Source: Nitrospira sp.
Lineage (GTDB): Bacteria; Nitrospirota; Nitrospiria; Nitrospirales; Nitrospiraceae
Reading direction: 5' to 3'
Assembly (NCBI GenBank): GCA_005116775.1
Contig: SWDN01000005.1
Coordinates: 150,379 to 189,381, forward strand
DNA length: 39,003 nucleotides
Below are positions 1-8,502 of the stretch, one piece after another. The notes beneath the pieces were generated by a model. That model worked only from the letters and a program-made list of their open reading frames with translations. It made no database searches and was not told where the DNA came from. The position numbers were made by a program, and so were the translations under genes. Position 1 is the first letter of the stretch. Every line of letters begins with the position of its first letter.

Positions 1-648
1 GATGAATTCGAGGTCGAAGGGTTTGTGACACAGGCCGGTTCAGCTAGTGGCAATATTATCGATTTCACCATTGGAACCACGTCGGTGAGAACAACCGCGA
101 ACACAGAATTCCGTGGCGGGACGGTCGATGAGATCGTCGTCGGCGCGAAGATGTCTGCTGAGGGTCGGTTCGATGGGACCACCCTCATTGCCAAGCATGT
201 GAAGTTCCATGCTGCGGTGAAGTTGGAAGGCAACATTGCCACGATTACAGGGAACACATTTACGATGACCGGGCTTCTAGGGGTCACGGTGACGGTGAAC
301 AGTCAGACGGAGGGCGGGAATAATCTATCGGTCGGGAACCATGTGCGGGTACGTGGCCGCGTGGGGAGCAGCAACTCCGTGATCGCGACGCGTGTGGAGC
401 AGCGATCGGCGGACGACGATGTAGATCTCCAAGGGCCGGTGCAGTTTGTGTTGAATCCGAACCTGACAATCCTGGGTATAGCCGTCAACACGTCGGCGTT
501 CAACGGCGACGACTTTGAGGGGATCAATGATCAAATCATCGGCCGCGCAGCCTTTTTCAATGCCGTGCAGGTCGGCACATTGGTGAAAGTGCAGGGCCGG
601 CTGAATGGCGGAGTCGTGACGTGGCGCGAAGCTGAACTCGAAGATTAG
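1..648 (+). CDS. DUF5666-domain protein, 5'-truncated by the window edge
   Basis: The reading frame is open from base 1, so the gene starts upstream; a GTG at 25 is only an internal codon. The visible 215 residues are built of repeated small beta-rich units, each opening with a phrase like VEGFVT, VKLEGNIA or VDLQGPVQ and closing with VGxxVxVxGR. This is the layout of tandem DUF5666 domains, an OB-like fold common in exported proteins of unknown function. No membrane segment is visible in this part. It ends 25 bases before the start of the next gene on the same strand. The family call rests on the repeat pattern; no function is known. A second, single-domain relative lies at 25594-25941. Confidence 0.7.
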   Translation, partial: DEFEVEGFVTQAGSASGNIIDFTIGTTSVRTTANTEFRGGTVDEIVVGAKMSAEGRFDGTTLIAKHVKFHAAVKLEGNIATITGNTFTMTGLLGVTVTVNSQTEGGNNLSVGNHVRVRGRVGSSNSVIATRVEQRSADDDVDLQGPVQFVLNPNLTILGIAVNTSAFNGDDFEGINDQIIGRAAFFNAVQVGTLVKVQGRLNGGVVTWREAELED

Positions 649-673
649 CTGTAACTCGATGAGGAGGAACAAC

Positions 674-1603
674 ATGAGACGTATAGCACGAATACCAACA
701 GCGATCTGGCTCTTGAGCGGGTTGGCGATGCTGACAATTCCCGCTTGGGGGCAGACCACTCCACCAATTCAGAATGGGCAGGTGGAAATTTTCGGATCCT
801 TGCCGCGGACAACGAGCGGTGAGGTGAATGTCGAAGCGCTGAGGCAGACGATTCAGACGCAGTTTGCTCGACCTGGGGTGCAGGAGGTTCAGTTTCGGAA
901 CGTATCCCTGACAGAGGCGGAGCAGCGGGTGCTGTTCCTGAGTGGCGATCCAGATAAGAACCTGCTTCGGCAAATCTCAGATGTTGTGCCATCATCGAAC
1001 GGCACTGAGCGGAACGTGACCTTTCGCAGCGATGACTTTCGTGCGAGAGTCGGGCGAGAAGAGGGGCAACTCAGGGCCAGGATCGAAGGCATCGATCAAT
1101 CGCAGTTGACCGATGCGGAACGGCAGAATCTCCGAGCACAGTTCGACCGATTGCGTCTCGAAGGGGCCAGCGATCGGGGCGGTAATCAGGCCAACAATCG
1201 TGGAGGCCGTGGCGGAGGCGACAATAGCGGTCCTGGTTCTAGAAATAGTGGGCATGGTTCCGACAACAGTGGCCCAGGCTCAGCCAATAGCGGGTCGGGC
1301 CGTGGCGGAGACAACAGCGGCCGTGGAGGGCAGCACGATATCCGCAATGTGAACGACGATCGGCGGGAGGATCGGAGAGCAGACCGGCAGCTCGATCGGC
1401 GGGAAGACCGGCGCGACGATCGTCAACTGGATCGTCGAGAGGATCGTCGTGAAGACCGGCAATTGGACCGAAGGGAAGATCGGCGGGAAGATCGGCAACA
1501 GGATCGAGTTGCGGAGATGGACCGCCCAGACCGACCGGATAGACATGAAAGACCAGATAGACCGGATAGACCAGACCGACCAGATCGTTCCGGACACAAC
1601 TAG
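674..1603 (+). CDS. Exported protein with Gly/Asn/Ser-rich and Arg/Asp repeat tail
   Basis: The start chosen is the ATG at 674, five bases after a strong GAGGAGGA ribosome site (661-668); an ATG at 659 in frame lies before that site. The 309-aa product opens with a signal peptide (MRRIARIPTAIWLL, cleavage after AWG). A globular part of about 140 residues follows, then a Gly/Asn/Ser-rich linker, and finally about 85 residues of near-repeats of DRREDRR and RPDRPD. The tail is strongly charged and probably disordered. I do not recognise a family. The repeats are imperfect at DNA level, as expected of a drifting repeat. It lies just after the DUF5666 gene and may share its transcript. Confidence 0.75.
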   Translation: MRRIARIPTAIWLLSGLAMLTIPAWGQTTPPIQNGQVEIFGSLPRTTSGEVNVEALRQTIQTQFARPGVQEVQFRNVSLTEAEQRVLFLSGDPDKNLLRQISDVVPSSNGTERNVTFRSDDFRARVGREEGQLRARIEGIDQSQLTDAERQNLRAQFDRLRLEGASDRGGNQANNRGGRGGGDNSGPGSRNSGHGSDNSGPGSANSGSGRGGDNSGRGGQHDIRNVNDDRREDRRADRQLDRREDRRDDRQLDRREDRREDRQLDRREDRREDRQQDRVAEMDRPDRPDRHERPDRPDRPDRPDRSGHN

Positions 1604-1633
1604 AACGGTGTCGATGCTAGAGTATGACAGTTC

Positions 1634-1664
1634 GAACGGCGCCGAGCCATTCTCGACGCCGTTC
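1634..1664 (+). terminator. Hairpin after the Arg/Asp-repeat gene
   Basis: Arms 1634-1646 and 1652-1664 pair over 13 positions with one mismatch around a 5-base loop, 30 bases past the stop codon. No strong U-run follows, so termination is likely rather than certain. The rest of 1665-1900 shows no gene. Confidence 0.5.
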
Positions 1665-1917
1665 CCATTTCAAGACTACAGTCGTCGAAGATTGATTGGC
1701 CACAGGCTTTCAGCTACGCTCGTTTCACCAGCCCATTCAGGACACCACGGCTGCAAAACCATGGAGGGCTTCACAGCGGTCTGAGCATGTTGGGAAACTA
1801 TAGCGACTGCAACGGCCCGAACGGTCTGAGAAACCAGAACGGGTAGGGGAATCATCATCAACAAGGTAGAACCGTTTCAGTCTCGGCCGGAGGATGAGTG
1901 GGTAGGAAGGACTGGTT

Positions 1918-2823
1918 ATGCAGAAGCGTTGGTTCGTGCTGTGTCTGGCGATCGGATTTGCAGTTGCGAGCGGAGCGGGATTGGCGATGGCGTCACCGGC
2001 GGACAAGACTGATCCAGGAGCAGCGTTGCCATCGGCTGAACGGAATTGGCAGATTGGGTTTACACCAAGTTATAGCAGCGGGAATTACGGAACGAATACA
2101 ACCAGCTCATTTTTCTACGCGCCAGTCTCGATTCGTCGATTCTTTAGAGACGGAGACGTGGCGCTGGTGATTCCCTTTGTCACCACGACGACGAATGGCA
2201 CGGCTACTCTGGTCGGCGGGCAGCCAACCCAAACTCTGCCCGCCAGCTGCGATGACAATAGTGGATCAGGGAACGCTGGCGACAGGCCAGAATGCCAAGG
2301 GTTGACGACGGGCGGTACCCAGGGTCAGAAGGTCACAAATTCCGGTCTTGGAGACATCATTCTCAGGGGCCGCTACTATATCGTTGAGGAGAAGGACTGG
2401 ACTCCGCTCATTGCAATCACGGGTCGTCTGAAGCTGCCGACAGCCGATGAGAAGCGTGGGCTCGGGACCGGCAAGATGGACGAGGGAGTAGGAGCCGAAG
2501 TTTCAAAGCGCTTGGGGGACAGCTGGCTTGTGTTTCTCGATGGGGGCTTCAACATCATCGGTCGACCGGAGGGAAGGAATCTCAGAAACCAGTGGTGGTA
2601 TGACATCGGAGGGGGCTATTACTTCACGAAGGATCTGCTTGGCAGCGTCTACTTCGAGGAATACCGGTCGCTCGTCTCCGGAGCCCAAAATATCCGCGAC
2701 GTCTTTTTTGGCATGAGCTATAGGGCCTCCTCAGAATGGCGTTTCAATGGGGGATTCGCCGTGGGCCTTTCCAACGGAGCCCCTGATCATGTTTTTTCTG
2801 TCGGGACCAGCTACCGCTTCTAA
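1918..2823 (+). CDS. Outer-membrane beta-barrel protein (transporter-like)
   Basis: The ATG at 1918 follows AGGAAGG with a 7-base gap. The 301-aa product has a signal peptide (residues 1-26, ending AMA). A series of alternating-residue beta strands follows, such as NWQIGFTPSYSSG, FFYAPVSIRRFF and DVALVIPFVTT, and the protein ends in SYRF with a terminal Phe, the usual outer-membrane insertion signal. The composition resembles the MetA-pathway/phenol-type transporter barrels (PF13557-like), but this is a pattern judgement. It acts in the outer membrane; the substrate cannot be read from sequence. A family A palindromic repeat begins at the base after its stop codon and could end its transcript. 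Confidence 0.7.
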   Translation: MQKRWFVLCLAIGFAVASGAGLAMASPADKTDPGAALPSAERNWQIGFTPSYSSGNYGTNTTSSFFYAPVSIRRFFRDGDVALVIPFVTTTTNGTATLVGGQPTQTLPASCDDNSGSGNAGDRPECQGLTTGGTQGQKVTNSGLGDIILRGRYYIVEEKDWTPLIAITGRLKLPTADEKRGLGTGKMDEGVGAEVSKRLGDSWLVFLDGGFNIIGRPEGRNLRNQWWYDIGGGYYFTKDLLGSVYFEEYRSLVSGAQNIRDVFFGMSYRASSEWRFNGGFAVGLSNGAPDHVFSVGTSYRF

Positions 2824-2947
2824 GCAGGATGCTGAAAAAGTCCGCTAGCGGCGTTCTCGCATCGTTCAGAGGCTCAACGTACCGAAGCGTACGCCTCACC
2901 TCTTTGCTCGCTGCGGCCTTGCTGGACGGCCTTTTTGAGCATCCTGC
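2824..2947. repeat. Family A palindromic repeat, copy 1
   Basis: This 124-bp element has terminal arms gcaggatgctgaaaaa and tttttgagcatcctgc, and an inner part that is the reverse complement of the cores at 7697, 14690 and 22993. It starts at the base after the barrel gene's TAA. The T5 run on the right arm fits a terminator role. No coding capacity is visible. Confidence 0.85.
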
Positions 2948-2980
2948 GGGTGTGCTCCTGTTGTCCCGACGTACAGACCA

Positions 2981-3703
2981 ATGAAATTCAGGCGCGCACA
3001 GAGTGTTTCCGCAGCATGCTTACCCTTTCGAGGCGTTTACGACCGCCCTAGCGTTTCGTCTAATGATACAGATTCGCAGCATGAGCAGGCGCCTGATGGC
3101 CATGTCGGATCAGCGAGCACGGCCATGCCGGTAGATCACCGTGGGTCGGCCGATGAAGCCAAGCTGATTGCGCGGAGCCTGACGCAAGATTCCGATGCAT
3201 TTGGGCAGTTGGTCGAACGATACGCAACAGTGATTGTGAACCTGGCCTATCGGATGGTGGGTGACCGGACTGAGGCCGAAGATCTGGCGCAAGAGACATT
3301 CGTTGCGGCGTTTAAGGCGCTGCCGAGGTTTAGAGCTGAGTCGAAGTTTTCTACCTGGCTCTACCGGATCGCCGCGAACAAGTGCAAGGATTGGCTCCGA
3401 GCCAAACGACCAGGGCAGAGCCTCCATGATGTCGATGTGGAGGAGGTACTCGATGACCGAGTGGTGGAAGACCGAACTCCGGAGCGGCTCTTGTCACAGC
3501 AGCAAGTCGCAGCGCAATTGGATCGGGCGATTCAACGGTTGCCGCCACTCTACCGAGAAGCCTTTGTGCTGAAACATATCGAAGGACTGAGTTATGAGGA
3601 GATGCAGGAGATTCTGAGTGTGAATGCCGATACGTTGAAAATGCGTGTCTATAAGGGGCGATTGCAGCTGAGTCGAGAGTTGGCGGAACTGAAAGAGGCA
3701 TAG
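2981..3703 (+). CDS. ECF-type RNA polymerase sigma factor
   Basis: The 240-aa protein has sigma region 2 (about residues 75-135, including EAEDLAQETFVAAFKALPRF and STWLYRIAANKCKDWLR). A variable linker follows, then region 4 (about 180-235, LPPLYREAFVLKHIEGLSYEEM). It would direct RNA polymerase to stress or envelope promoters. The N-terminus is uncertain: the ATG at 2981 gives about 50 extra residues, while an ATG at 3125 (MPVDHRG) gives a 192-aa protein closer to the usual ECF length; neither has a strong ribosome site. The next gene, its likely anti-sigma partner, starts 2 bases after the stop codon, so the two are co-transcribed and probably translationally coupled. Confidence 0.93.
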   Translation: MKFRRAQSVSAACLPFRGVYDRPSVSSNDTDSQHEQAPDGHVGSASTAMPVDHRGSADEAKLIARSLTQDSDAFGQLVERYATVIVNLAYRMVGDRTEAEDLAQETFVAAFKALPRFRAESKFSTWLYRIAANKCKDWLRAKRPGQSLHDVDVEEVLDDRVVEDRTPERLLSQQQVAAQLDRAIQRLPPLYREAFVLKHIEGLSYEEMQEILSVNADTLKMRVYKGRLQLSRELAELKEA

Positions 3704-3705
3704 GG

Positions 3706-4392
3706 ATGCGCGAACAAGACTTGCTGATTCAACGCTTTCTCGATCACGAGCTGACGCCGGAGGAACGGGTAGCCTTTCTCCAGGCAGTGGATGCCGATCC
3801 GTCGTTGCGGCGGCGGTGGTTGAATCTAGAATTGGTTGTGGCGGAGGCGGCGCAGTTGCCCAGACTCGCGCCGTCTGCACGATTCCTCGCTCAGGTGCAG
3901 GGCAAGCTTGCGCTTAAGCCTACCAGCCTGTGGGATCGACTTCGCGCGATGATCACAGCGCCGCGTACCCTGGAGTGGAATTTCGCCGGTGCGATGGTGG
4001 CAGCCTGCGTGGCGTTGGTCGCTGTAGTCGGCCTGGTCCGTTTCGCGCCGGAACGCATCGTGGGGGTGCCGGTGCCTGTTGTTGGGAGTCAGGCTCAGAC
4101 AGCGTCGCTCCCTTCAGGACAAGAGAGCAAGGTGTTTGTGCGGCTCGTGTTGCTTCAGCCAGGGGCCAGGTCTGTGTCGGTGGCAGGAGACTTCAATGGC
4201 TGGAATCCTGCCCAGACCAAGTTGGAGCGGTCCGAGGGGGGGCTGTGGACTGCGACGATCGCCCTGAAGCCGGGCCGCTATCAGTACATGTTCGTCATTG
4301 ACGGCAAGCAGTGGGTCGCCGATCCGTTGGCGGAAGAGGGAGCAGGCGATGGATTTGGATCACAGAATGCGGTGCTCGATGTCGCCATCTGA
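3706..4392 (+). CDS. Membrane anti-sigma factor with C-terminal CBM48 (AMPK1-CBM) domain
   Basis: The 228-aa product starts two bases after the sigma gene. Residues 1-70 (DLLIQRFLDHELTPEERVAF) look like the helical cytoplasmic part of an anti-sigma factor but lack the HxxxCxxC zinc motif. Residues 93-112 form one membrane helix. Residues 142-227 form a CBM48/glycogen-binding-type Ig-like domain with the signature VAGDFNGWNP and the ending GSQNAVLDV. In the usual topology (N-terminus inside) the carbohydrate-type domain would be periplasmic and act as the sensor. Role inferred: it holds the sigma factor until a cell-envelope signal is sensed. No ligand can be read. The next gene repeats the same CBM48 module. 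Confidence 0.85.
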   Translation: MREQDLLIQRFLDHELTPEERVAFLQAVDADPSLRRRWLNLELVVAEAAQLPRLAPSARFLAQVQGKLALKPTSLWDRLRAMITAPRTLEWNFAGAMVAACVALVAVVGLVRFAPERIVGVPVPVVGSQAQTASLPSGQESKVFVRLVLLQPGARSVSVAGDFNGWNPAQTKLERSEGGLWTATIALKPGRYQYMFVIDGKQWVADPLAEEGAGDGFGSQNAVLDVAI

Positions 4393-4445
4393 TATTCCAT
4401 GCCGATCTCTTGCAACGAGTCAAGGGGTTGGGTACTCTCCCCTGC

Positions 4446-4829
4446 ATGGGGATGCCATCAGCGAGATTCACCCGCCTCCTGCGGGTCGTCACGGTCGCAT
4501 GCATGATCGTCGGTCTGTCGGCCTGCGCGAAGACGATACAAAAGCCCGAGTTGCCGAAGCCTGTGGCAGGCGGTGTGCGATTCGTGTTGTTGGCGCCGGA
4601 AGCCAAGAAGGTGGCGCTGGTGGGTTCCTTTAACGGCTGGGCTGAAGAGGCAACCAAGATGAAGATGAGGGATGGGACAGGTTTCTGGTCGGTGGATGTG
4701 CCGTTGAGAGATGGGGAATATACCTTCATGTATCTGGTTGATGGGACAAGGTGGGTAACGCCACCCGCGGCTGAAGATTTTGTGACGGATGGATTCGGAC
4801 AAACAAACGGCATCCTGGTCGTTCATTAA
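4446..4829 (+). CDS. Lipoprotein with a single CBM48 (AMPK1-CBM) domain
   Basis: The 127-aa product starts at the ATG at 4446 (MGMPSARF; 4452 is also possible). It has a lipoprotein signal ending LSAC, placing the acylated Cys at residue 27. Residues 42-126 form a CBM48-type domain closely resembling the end of the upstream anti-sigma factor: FVLLAPEAKKVALVGSFNGW and DGFGQTNGILVV match its FVRLVLL, VAGDFNGW and DGFGSQNAVLDV. The protein is therefore anchored in an envelope membrane with a free carbohydrate-binding-type domain. The 53-base gap and same strand place it in the sigma operon. It may act as a partner or sensor of the anti-sigma factor; that is inference. Confidence 0.8.
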   Translation: MGMPSARFTRLLRVVTVACMIVGLSACAKTIQKPELPKPVAGGVRFVLLAPEAKKVALVGSFNGWAEEATKMKMRDGTGFWSVDVPLRDGEYTFMYLVDGTRWVTPPAAEDFVTDGFGQTNGILVVH

Positions 4830-4833
4830 GACT

Positions 4834-5736
4834 ATGCACAAGCGAATCGTCATACACCTGTGGCTTCTCTGCCTGGCTTTGAGCCTGGTTGCCGTTCCGG
4901 CCCTGGCAGAACCGCTTTCGATGCAGGATCGGGAGGCGATCAATCGGCTGGGTACGGCGCGAGGTCACTCGGTGGAAGAGGTCAATCGATTGCTCGATCA
5001 AGTATCCAAGGCCGGCGATAGAGGTCTCCCAACCGAGTCGTTGGCGAATAAGGTGAGAGAGGGGCTGGCTAAGGGTGTGGAGCCGAGGCGAATCGATCCG
5101 GTGTTGAAACAGATGGTGGGGAATTTCGAGTCGGCTCGCGAGGTGTTGCAAGAGTCGGTGGCGAAGGGGATGGTCGATCAAGATCAAGGAAACCGTCAGC
5201 GAGCCATGGAGTCGTTGGCCGAAGCATTTGGCCGCGGTGCGACAGCCGATGAGGTGCGTGATTTGGCGCGAAGCGGTCAACACCAAGGACAAAGAATGAG
5301 TCCGGACATGCTGGGAGTCGGCGCGAAAAGTTTGGCAGTGATCAAAGAAGCCATGATTCCCTCGAAAGACGGCGCAGCGGTCGTGGCGGAGGGGATGAGG
5401 CAGGGTTTTCGTTCATCCGAGCTGGCGGATCTGGCGCGCGAAATAAAACGGCATGGACAGGATTTCCGTGAGGGGCGCATCACCACGGAATCCATTCGCG
5501 ATCAGATCTCCAGAGGTGAGCGGAGCGATCGGCTGTTCCGTGACCAGGATCACAGCGGGTCCGGCGGCGGGGATCGGGGTGGGGATCGCATGGATCGGGG
5601 CAGAGACTCGGATCGCGGAGGACGGGATGATCGCAGTGATCGTGGTGACCGCTCTGATCGTGGCGGTGGCCGTGATGACCGCGGTGGGCGATCGGACGGT
5701 GGTGGGGGTGGCGGCCATAGCGGGCGCGATCATTAA
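4834..5736 (+). CDS. Exported helical protein with Gly/Arg/Asp-rich tail
   Basis: The start chosen is the ATG at 4834, four bases after the preceding stop codon; an in-frame ATG at 4789 would overlap that gene by 41 bases. The 300-aa product has a signal peptide (MHKRIVIHLWLLCLALSLV, cleavage after ALA). About 210 residues of predicted helix follow (MQDREAINRLGTARGHS, VNRLLDQVSKAGDRG). The last 55 residues are Gly/Arg/Asp/Ser repeats such as DRGGRDDRSDRG. I do not recognise a family. The charged tail resembles that of the 674-1603 product. It is the last gene of the sigma, anti-sigma and CBM48 operon and may be a regulated envelope component. Confidence 0.75.
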   Translation: MHKRIVIHLWLLCLALSLVAVPALAEPLSMQDREAINRLGTARGHSVEEVNRLLDQVSKAGDRGLPTESLANKVREGLAKGVEPRRIDPVLKQMVGNFESAREVLQESVAKGMVDQDQGNRQRAMESLAEAFGRGATADEVRDLARSGQHQGQRMSPDMLGVGAKSLAVIKEAMIPSKDGAAVVAEGMRQGFRSSELADLAREIKRHGQDFREGRITTESIRDQISRGERSDRLFRDQDHSGSGGGDRGGDRMDRGRDSDRGGRDDRSDRGDRSDRGGGRDDRGGRSDGGGGGGHSGRDH

Positions 5737-5917
5737 ATACTTTCTTCTTTTTCTTTCCATTCTTTCAAATCCTAGTATAGTACGGTTGTCGGCGAGACGG
5801 GTGAGACGGGCGGGAAAAGCGCAACTGGCAAGCATAGGAATCACACGTCACGTAAGTCTCGCTGTTCTCGCTTGTCGCGCGTCCCTTCGCTTGTATTAAC
5901 CTTTCATGGAGGTCAGG

Positions 5918-6244
5918 ATGAAGAAGATATTGTTCGCGGTCAGTGCGATGACCCTGTTGATGGCCGGAATGGCCTTCGCAGAGGCCGAAACGCCAGTGGT
6001 CGATCAGCGGCAGATGAATCAGGAGCAGCGGATCGATCAGGGAATTGAGAGCGGGCAGTTGAATGAGCGAGAAGGAAATCGGATGAACAGACAGCAGGAA
6101 CGTATCAACAAGATGGAAGATAGGGCAAAGTCCGACGGCGTGATGACAAAAAGGGAACGGGCCAGGATTGGCGCAGCGCAGAATCGCGCGTCGCACCATA
6201 TCGCTCGCGAGAAGCACGACCGCCAGGGTAAGCGGCACCGGTAA
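5918..6244 (+). CDS. Small exported charged protein
   Basis: The ATG at 5918 follows GGAGGT (5908-5913); the ATG at 5906 lies before this site. The 108-aa product has a signal peptide (MKKILFAVSAMTLLMAGMAFA). A mature part of about 85 residues follows, rich in Arg, Gln, Asn and Glu, with a helical heptad look (NREGNRMNRQQERINKMEDR). It probably acts in the periplasm; no family is recognised. It is preceded by 180 bases without a gene but with a TATAGT box at 5776-5781, so it may have its own promoter. It ends with a strong intrinsic terminator. Confidence 0.75.
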   Translation: MKKILFAVSAMTLLMAGMAFAEAETPVVDQRQMNQEQRIDQGIESGQLNEREGNRMNRQQERINKMEDRAKSDGVMTKRERARIGAAQNRASHHIAREKHDRQGKRHR

Positions 6245-6265
6245 TTCCAAGCGGTGTGGGGATAA

Positions 6266-6308
6266 ACGGGGCGTTCGGGATCATATCCTGAACGCCCCGT
6301 CGTATTTT
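6266..6308 (+). terminator. Rho-independent terminator
   Basis: Arms 6266-6280 and 6286-6300 pair over 15 positions with one mismatch around a 5-base loop, followed by cgtatttta. It sits 22 bases after the stop codon of the small exported protein. Confidence 0.85.
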
Positions 6309-6343
6309 ATGGTGAGGACGTAGTTTCTCATCCAAGGAGACAT

Positions 6344-6352
6344 TGCTACAAT
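6344..6352 (+). promoter_or_regulatory. Extended -10 promoter (TGCTACAAT), likely leaderless start
   Basis: TG-n-TACAAT ends 8 bases before the ATG at 6361, so transcription should start at or near the start codon. No ribosome site fits that ATG. An AAGGAGA at 6333-6339 fits only a TTG at 6343 that lies inside the promoter. Confidence 0.6.
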
Positions 6353-6360
6353 GGCGCGCC

Positions 6361-7689
6361 ATGAAGCATCGTATGACTCAAAACGATTTATTGCATCGTC
6401 TCTCCCAGGAGCATCTTTCTCTGCTTCGTGAGCTTGGGAGTCTCGCGGATGAGGGTGGGGTGTCCTTGTATCTTGTCGGTGGAGTCGTCCGCGATCTCTT
6501 GCTGAAGCGGGAGAATTGGGACCTCGATCTCACAGTCGAGGGGGACGGCATCGCTTTCGCGCGGCTGGTGGCCGACCGGTATGGAGCCGGGCTGGCGGTA
6601 TTTGAGCGGTTTGCCACGGCGCGGCTGGTCTTCCCGGACGGGCTCAAAATTGATATTGCAACGACCAGGCGAGAGTCCTATGAGCAGCCCGCTCTCCTGC
6701 CGACAGTTCAGCCGGCGTCGATCGAAGAGGATCTCTCCCGGCGGGACTTCACGATCAATGCCATTGCGGTTCAACTCAATCCGCGACAGTTCGGTCGTGT
6801 GCTCGATCCCTATGGAGGGCAACGAGATCTTCGGGCGCGCACGATCCGCGTGCTACATGCGGGCAGTTTCCAAGACGACCCCACGCGCATCTTCAGGGCG
6901 ATTCGGTTCGAACAACGGTTTGGGTTTCGTCTTGAGCGCGCCACCGTGCGTCTACTCGCGCAAGCGGCCTCCACGAATCTGATCCAGCAACTCTCCGGTC
7001 CTCGATTGCAGAACGAAATCCTGTTGCTGTTCGCCGAGCAGTATCCGGCGCGCGCGATTGCGCGGTTGGCGCAGTTGAAGTTGCTTCGCTTTCTCCACCG
7101 CCGTCTGTGCTACACGAAGAACGTGAAGCGAACAGTCGCTGCCGTTCCCAAGGCGCTTGCTTGGTGGGTACACCGATTTCCGGACTCCGCGATCGACAGG
7201 CCGATCGTCTATCTTATGGCGCTGTCGAACGAGTCTAGCCCGGTCGTGGTGGCCGCGATGATCCGGCGATTGGCGCTTTCACGAGTGCAAGCCAAGAACG
7301 TGAGTGCTGGAGGACGCCAGGTCGATCGCGCGCTGAAGAGACTCACCAATAAAGAGACAGCACGGCCATCGCAAGTGTACCGCCTCCTGACAGATTTTTC
7401 GGACGAGGCACTCGTGCTGCTTCTAGCGAAGCAGCTAAGCGTGCAGCACGGGGTGCGGTTGAGCCTGCTGAAACGACATCTTGTGGCGTATGTGAAGAAC
7501 AAGGCGATCAAGACGGCACTGACGGGGCGAGATCTTCAGGCCATGGGGTTGCAACCAGGGCCGCGGTACAAAACGATCTTGGGGAAATTATTAGACGCGC
7601 GCATTGATGGAGTCGTGACAACCGAGGCGGACGAACGTGTCTTTGTACGGAAGTGGCTCGGTAATCAGAAAGTTCAGAATGAATGCTGA
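6361..7689 (+). CDS. CCA tRNA nucleotidyltransferase / poly(A) polymerase family protein
   Basis: The 442-aa class II nucleotidyltransferase shows the family signatures in order. These are YLVGGVVRDLLL (residues 37-48, GG pair), the metal-binding D54-x-D56 in NWDLDLTVEG, SRRDFTINAIAV (126-137) and DDPTRIFRAIRFEQRFGF (172-189). A helical C-terminal part follows. It adds or repairs the 3' CCA end of tRNAs, or adds A residues, using CTP/ATP; sequence alone does not separate the CCA and A-adding types. The ATG at 6361 is preferred because the extended -10 just upstream predicts a leaderless mRNA; a TTG at 6343 would add 6 residues. It ends 8 bases before a family A repeat. Confidence 0.9.
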   Translation: MKHRMTQNDLLHRLSQEHLSLLRELGSLADEGGVSLYLVGGVVRDLLLKRENWDLDLTVEGDGIAFARLVADRYGAGLAVFERFATARLVFPDGLKIDIATTRRESYEQPALLPTVQPASIEEDLSRRDFTINAIAVQLNPRQFGRVLDPYGGQRDLRARTIRVLHAGSFQDDPTRIFRAIRFEQRFGFRLERATVRLLAQAASTNLIQQLSGPRLQNEILLLFAEQYPARAIARLAQLKLLRFLHRRLCYTKNVKRTVAAVPKALAWWVHRFPDSAIDRPIVYLMALSNESSPVVVAAMIRRLALSRVQAKNVSAGGRQVDRALKRLTNKETARPSQVYRLLTDFSDEALVLLLAKQLSVQHGVRLSLLKRHLVAYVKNKAIKTALTGRDLQAMGLQPGPRYKTILGKLLDARIDGVVTTEADERVFVRKWLGNQKVQNEC

Positions 7690-7696
7690 TGAGTTT

Positions 7697-7824
7697 GCAG
7701 GATGCTCAAAAAGACCGTTCAGCAAGGCCGCAGGCGGAGCAAGAACCGGAGGCGTACCCTCTGGGGTACGTTGAGGATTCTTGCGAGCTGAGAACGCCGC
7801 TGACGGGCTTTTTGAGCATCCTGC
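7697..7824. repeat. Family A palindromic repeat, copy 2
   Basis: The 128-bp palindromic element has gcaggatgctcaaaaag and ctttttgagcatcctgc ends. It fills the gap between two convergent genes: 8 bases after the nucleotidyltransferase stop codon and abutting the stop codon of the minus-strand gene at 7825. It is opposite in orientation to copy 1. The placement fits a bidirectional terminator. Confidence 0.85.
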
Positions 7825-8496
7825 CTAGTTCAGCGAGGTGATGGACAAAGACACTTCATTCGGCAGCAAAAGCGTCACGTTCGCCTGGTGCGTGGGGTCC
7901 GGCTGAATGAAGGCAAACAATGGCACCGGCTGAGGTACTTTGCCAGGCGGCAAGGCCAGCAGAACAGGAAAGTCGAGCAGCGGCGACACCGTGGTCAGAC
8001 TGGCCAGGCGCAGGCGAAAGGCCATCAGAATATCGCGCAGCCGACTGGTTTGATCTTCTTCCGGGAGGGATTGGCTCGTGACAATGCCCACTTCCCAGAG
8101 CGGTCGGGTGATCGTGACAGGGAATGTAATGCCGAGTTGCAGAGCGGTGGGTGTCACGTCGATCAAGTTCCCAGCCTGAATCGCCGCCTCCCTGTCGCGA
8201 AGGGCTAGAGGCATCGCAGTCCCCTCCATTAATTCTTGCCCACCTGCGTGCTCGAGTGCGAGAGGCCCTTGAGCCTGGAGAGGCTCGCTCTGCGCAGGGA
8301 GAACCTCCGCTGGTTCTTCGACGTTGGCAGGGGCGGGGGTCGGGACATCTGTGTGAGGCAAGGCCTTCATGATGCCGTCGTAGATCGTTCTGGCTGAAGC
8401 AGACCATGCCTCATTGAACGGGCGGCCTGCAAATGCCGCGTCGGCGGCTTTCTTCTCGTCGTGGGTCAAAGCTTTTGGTGGTGGTGTGTTTGTCAT
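7825..8496 (-). CDS. DUF6573-like protein of unknown function
   Basis: The 223-aa product has a Pro/Ala-rich first half (about residues 45-100). Its C-terminal domain carries AIQAGNLIDVTPTALQLGI, then FPVTITRPLWE and SRLRDILMAFRLRLA, and ends with a NVTLLLPNEVSLSI strand. This order (xxGxLxDVT, VTITRxLWE, RLxDxLxxxR, VxLxLPxE) matches what I know of DUF6573, often seen on plasmids and mobile regions. The function is unknown. It is convergent with the nucleotidyltransferase and divergent from the J-domain gene. Its start codon lies 6 bases after a near-consensus promoter, so its mRNA is likely leaderless. Confidence 0.75.
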   Translation of the reverse strand: MTNTPPPKALTHDEKKAADAAFAGRPFNEAWSASARTIYDGIMKALPHTDVPTPAPANVEEPAEVLPAQSEPLQAQGPLALEHAGGQELMEGTAMPLALRDREAAIQAGNLIDVTPTALQLGITFPVTITRPLWEVGIVTSQSLPEEDQTSRLRDILMAFRLRLASLTTVSPLLDFPVLLALPPGKVPQPVPLFAFIQPDPTHQANVTLLLPNEVSLSITSLN

Positions 8497-8502
8497 GGTA
8501 TG

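Noticed and set aside
5788-5890. GC-rich partly self-complementary stretch (gagacgggtgagacggg with gtctcgc/tcgcgcgtccc)
   Set aside because: Arms pair only loosely; similar gagacg/cgcgcc stretches at 29048-29130 and 36925-37017 hint at a further repeat type but I could not define ends.
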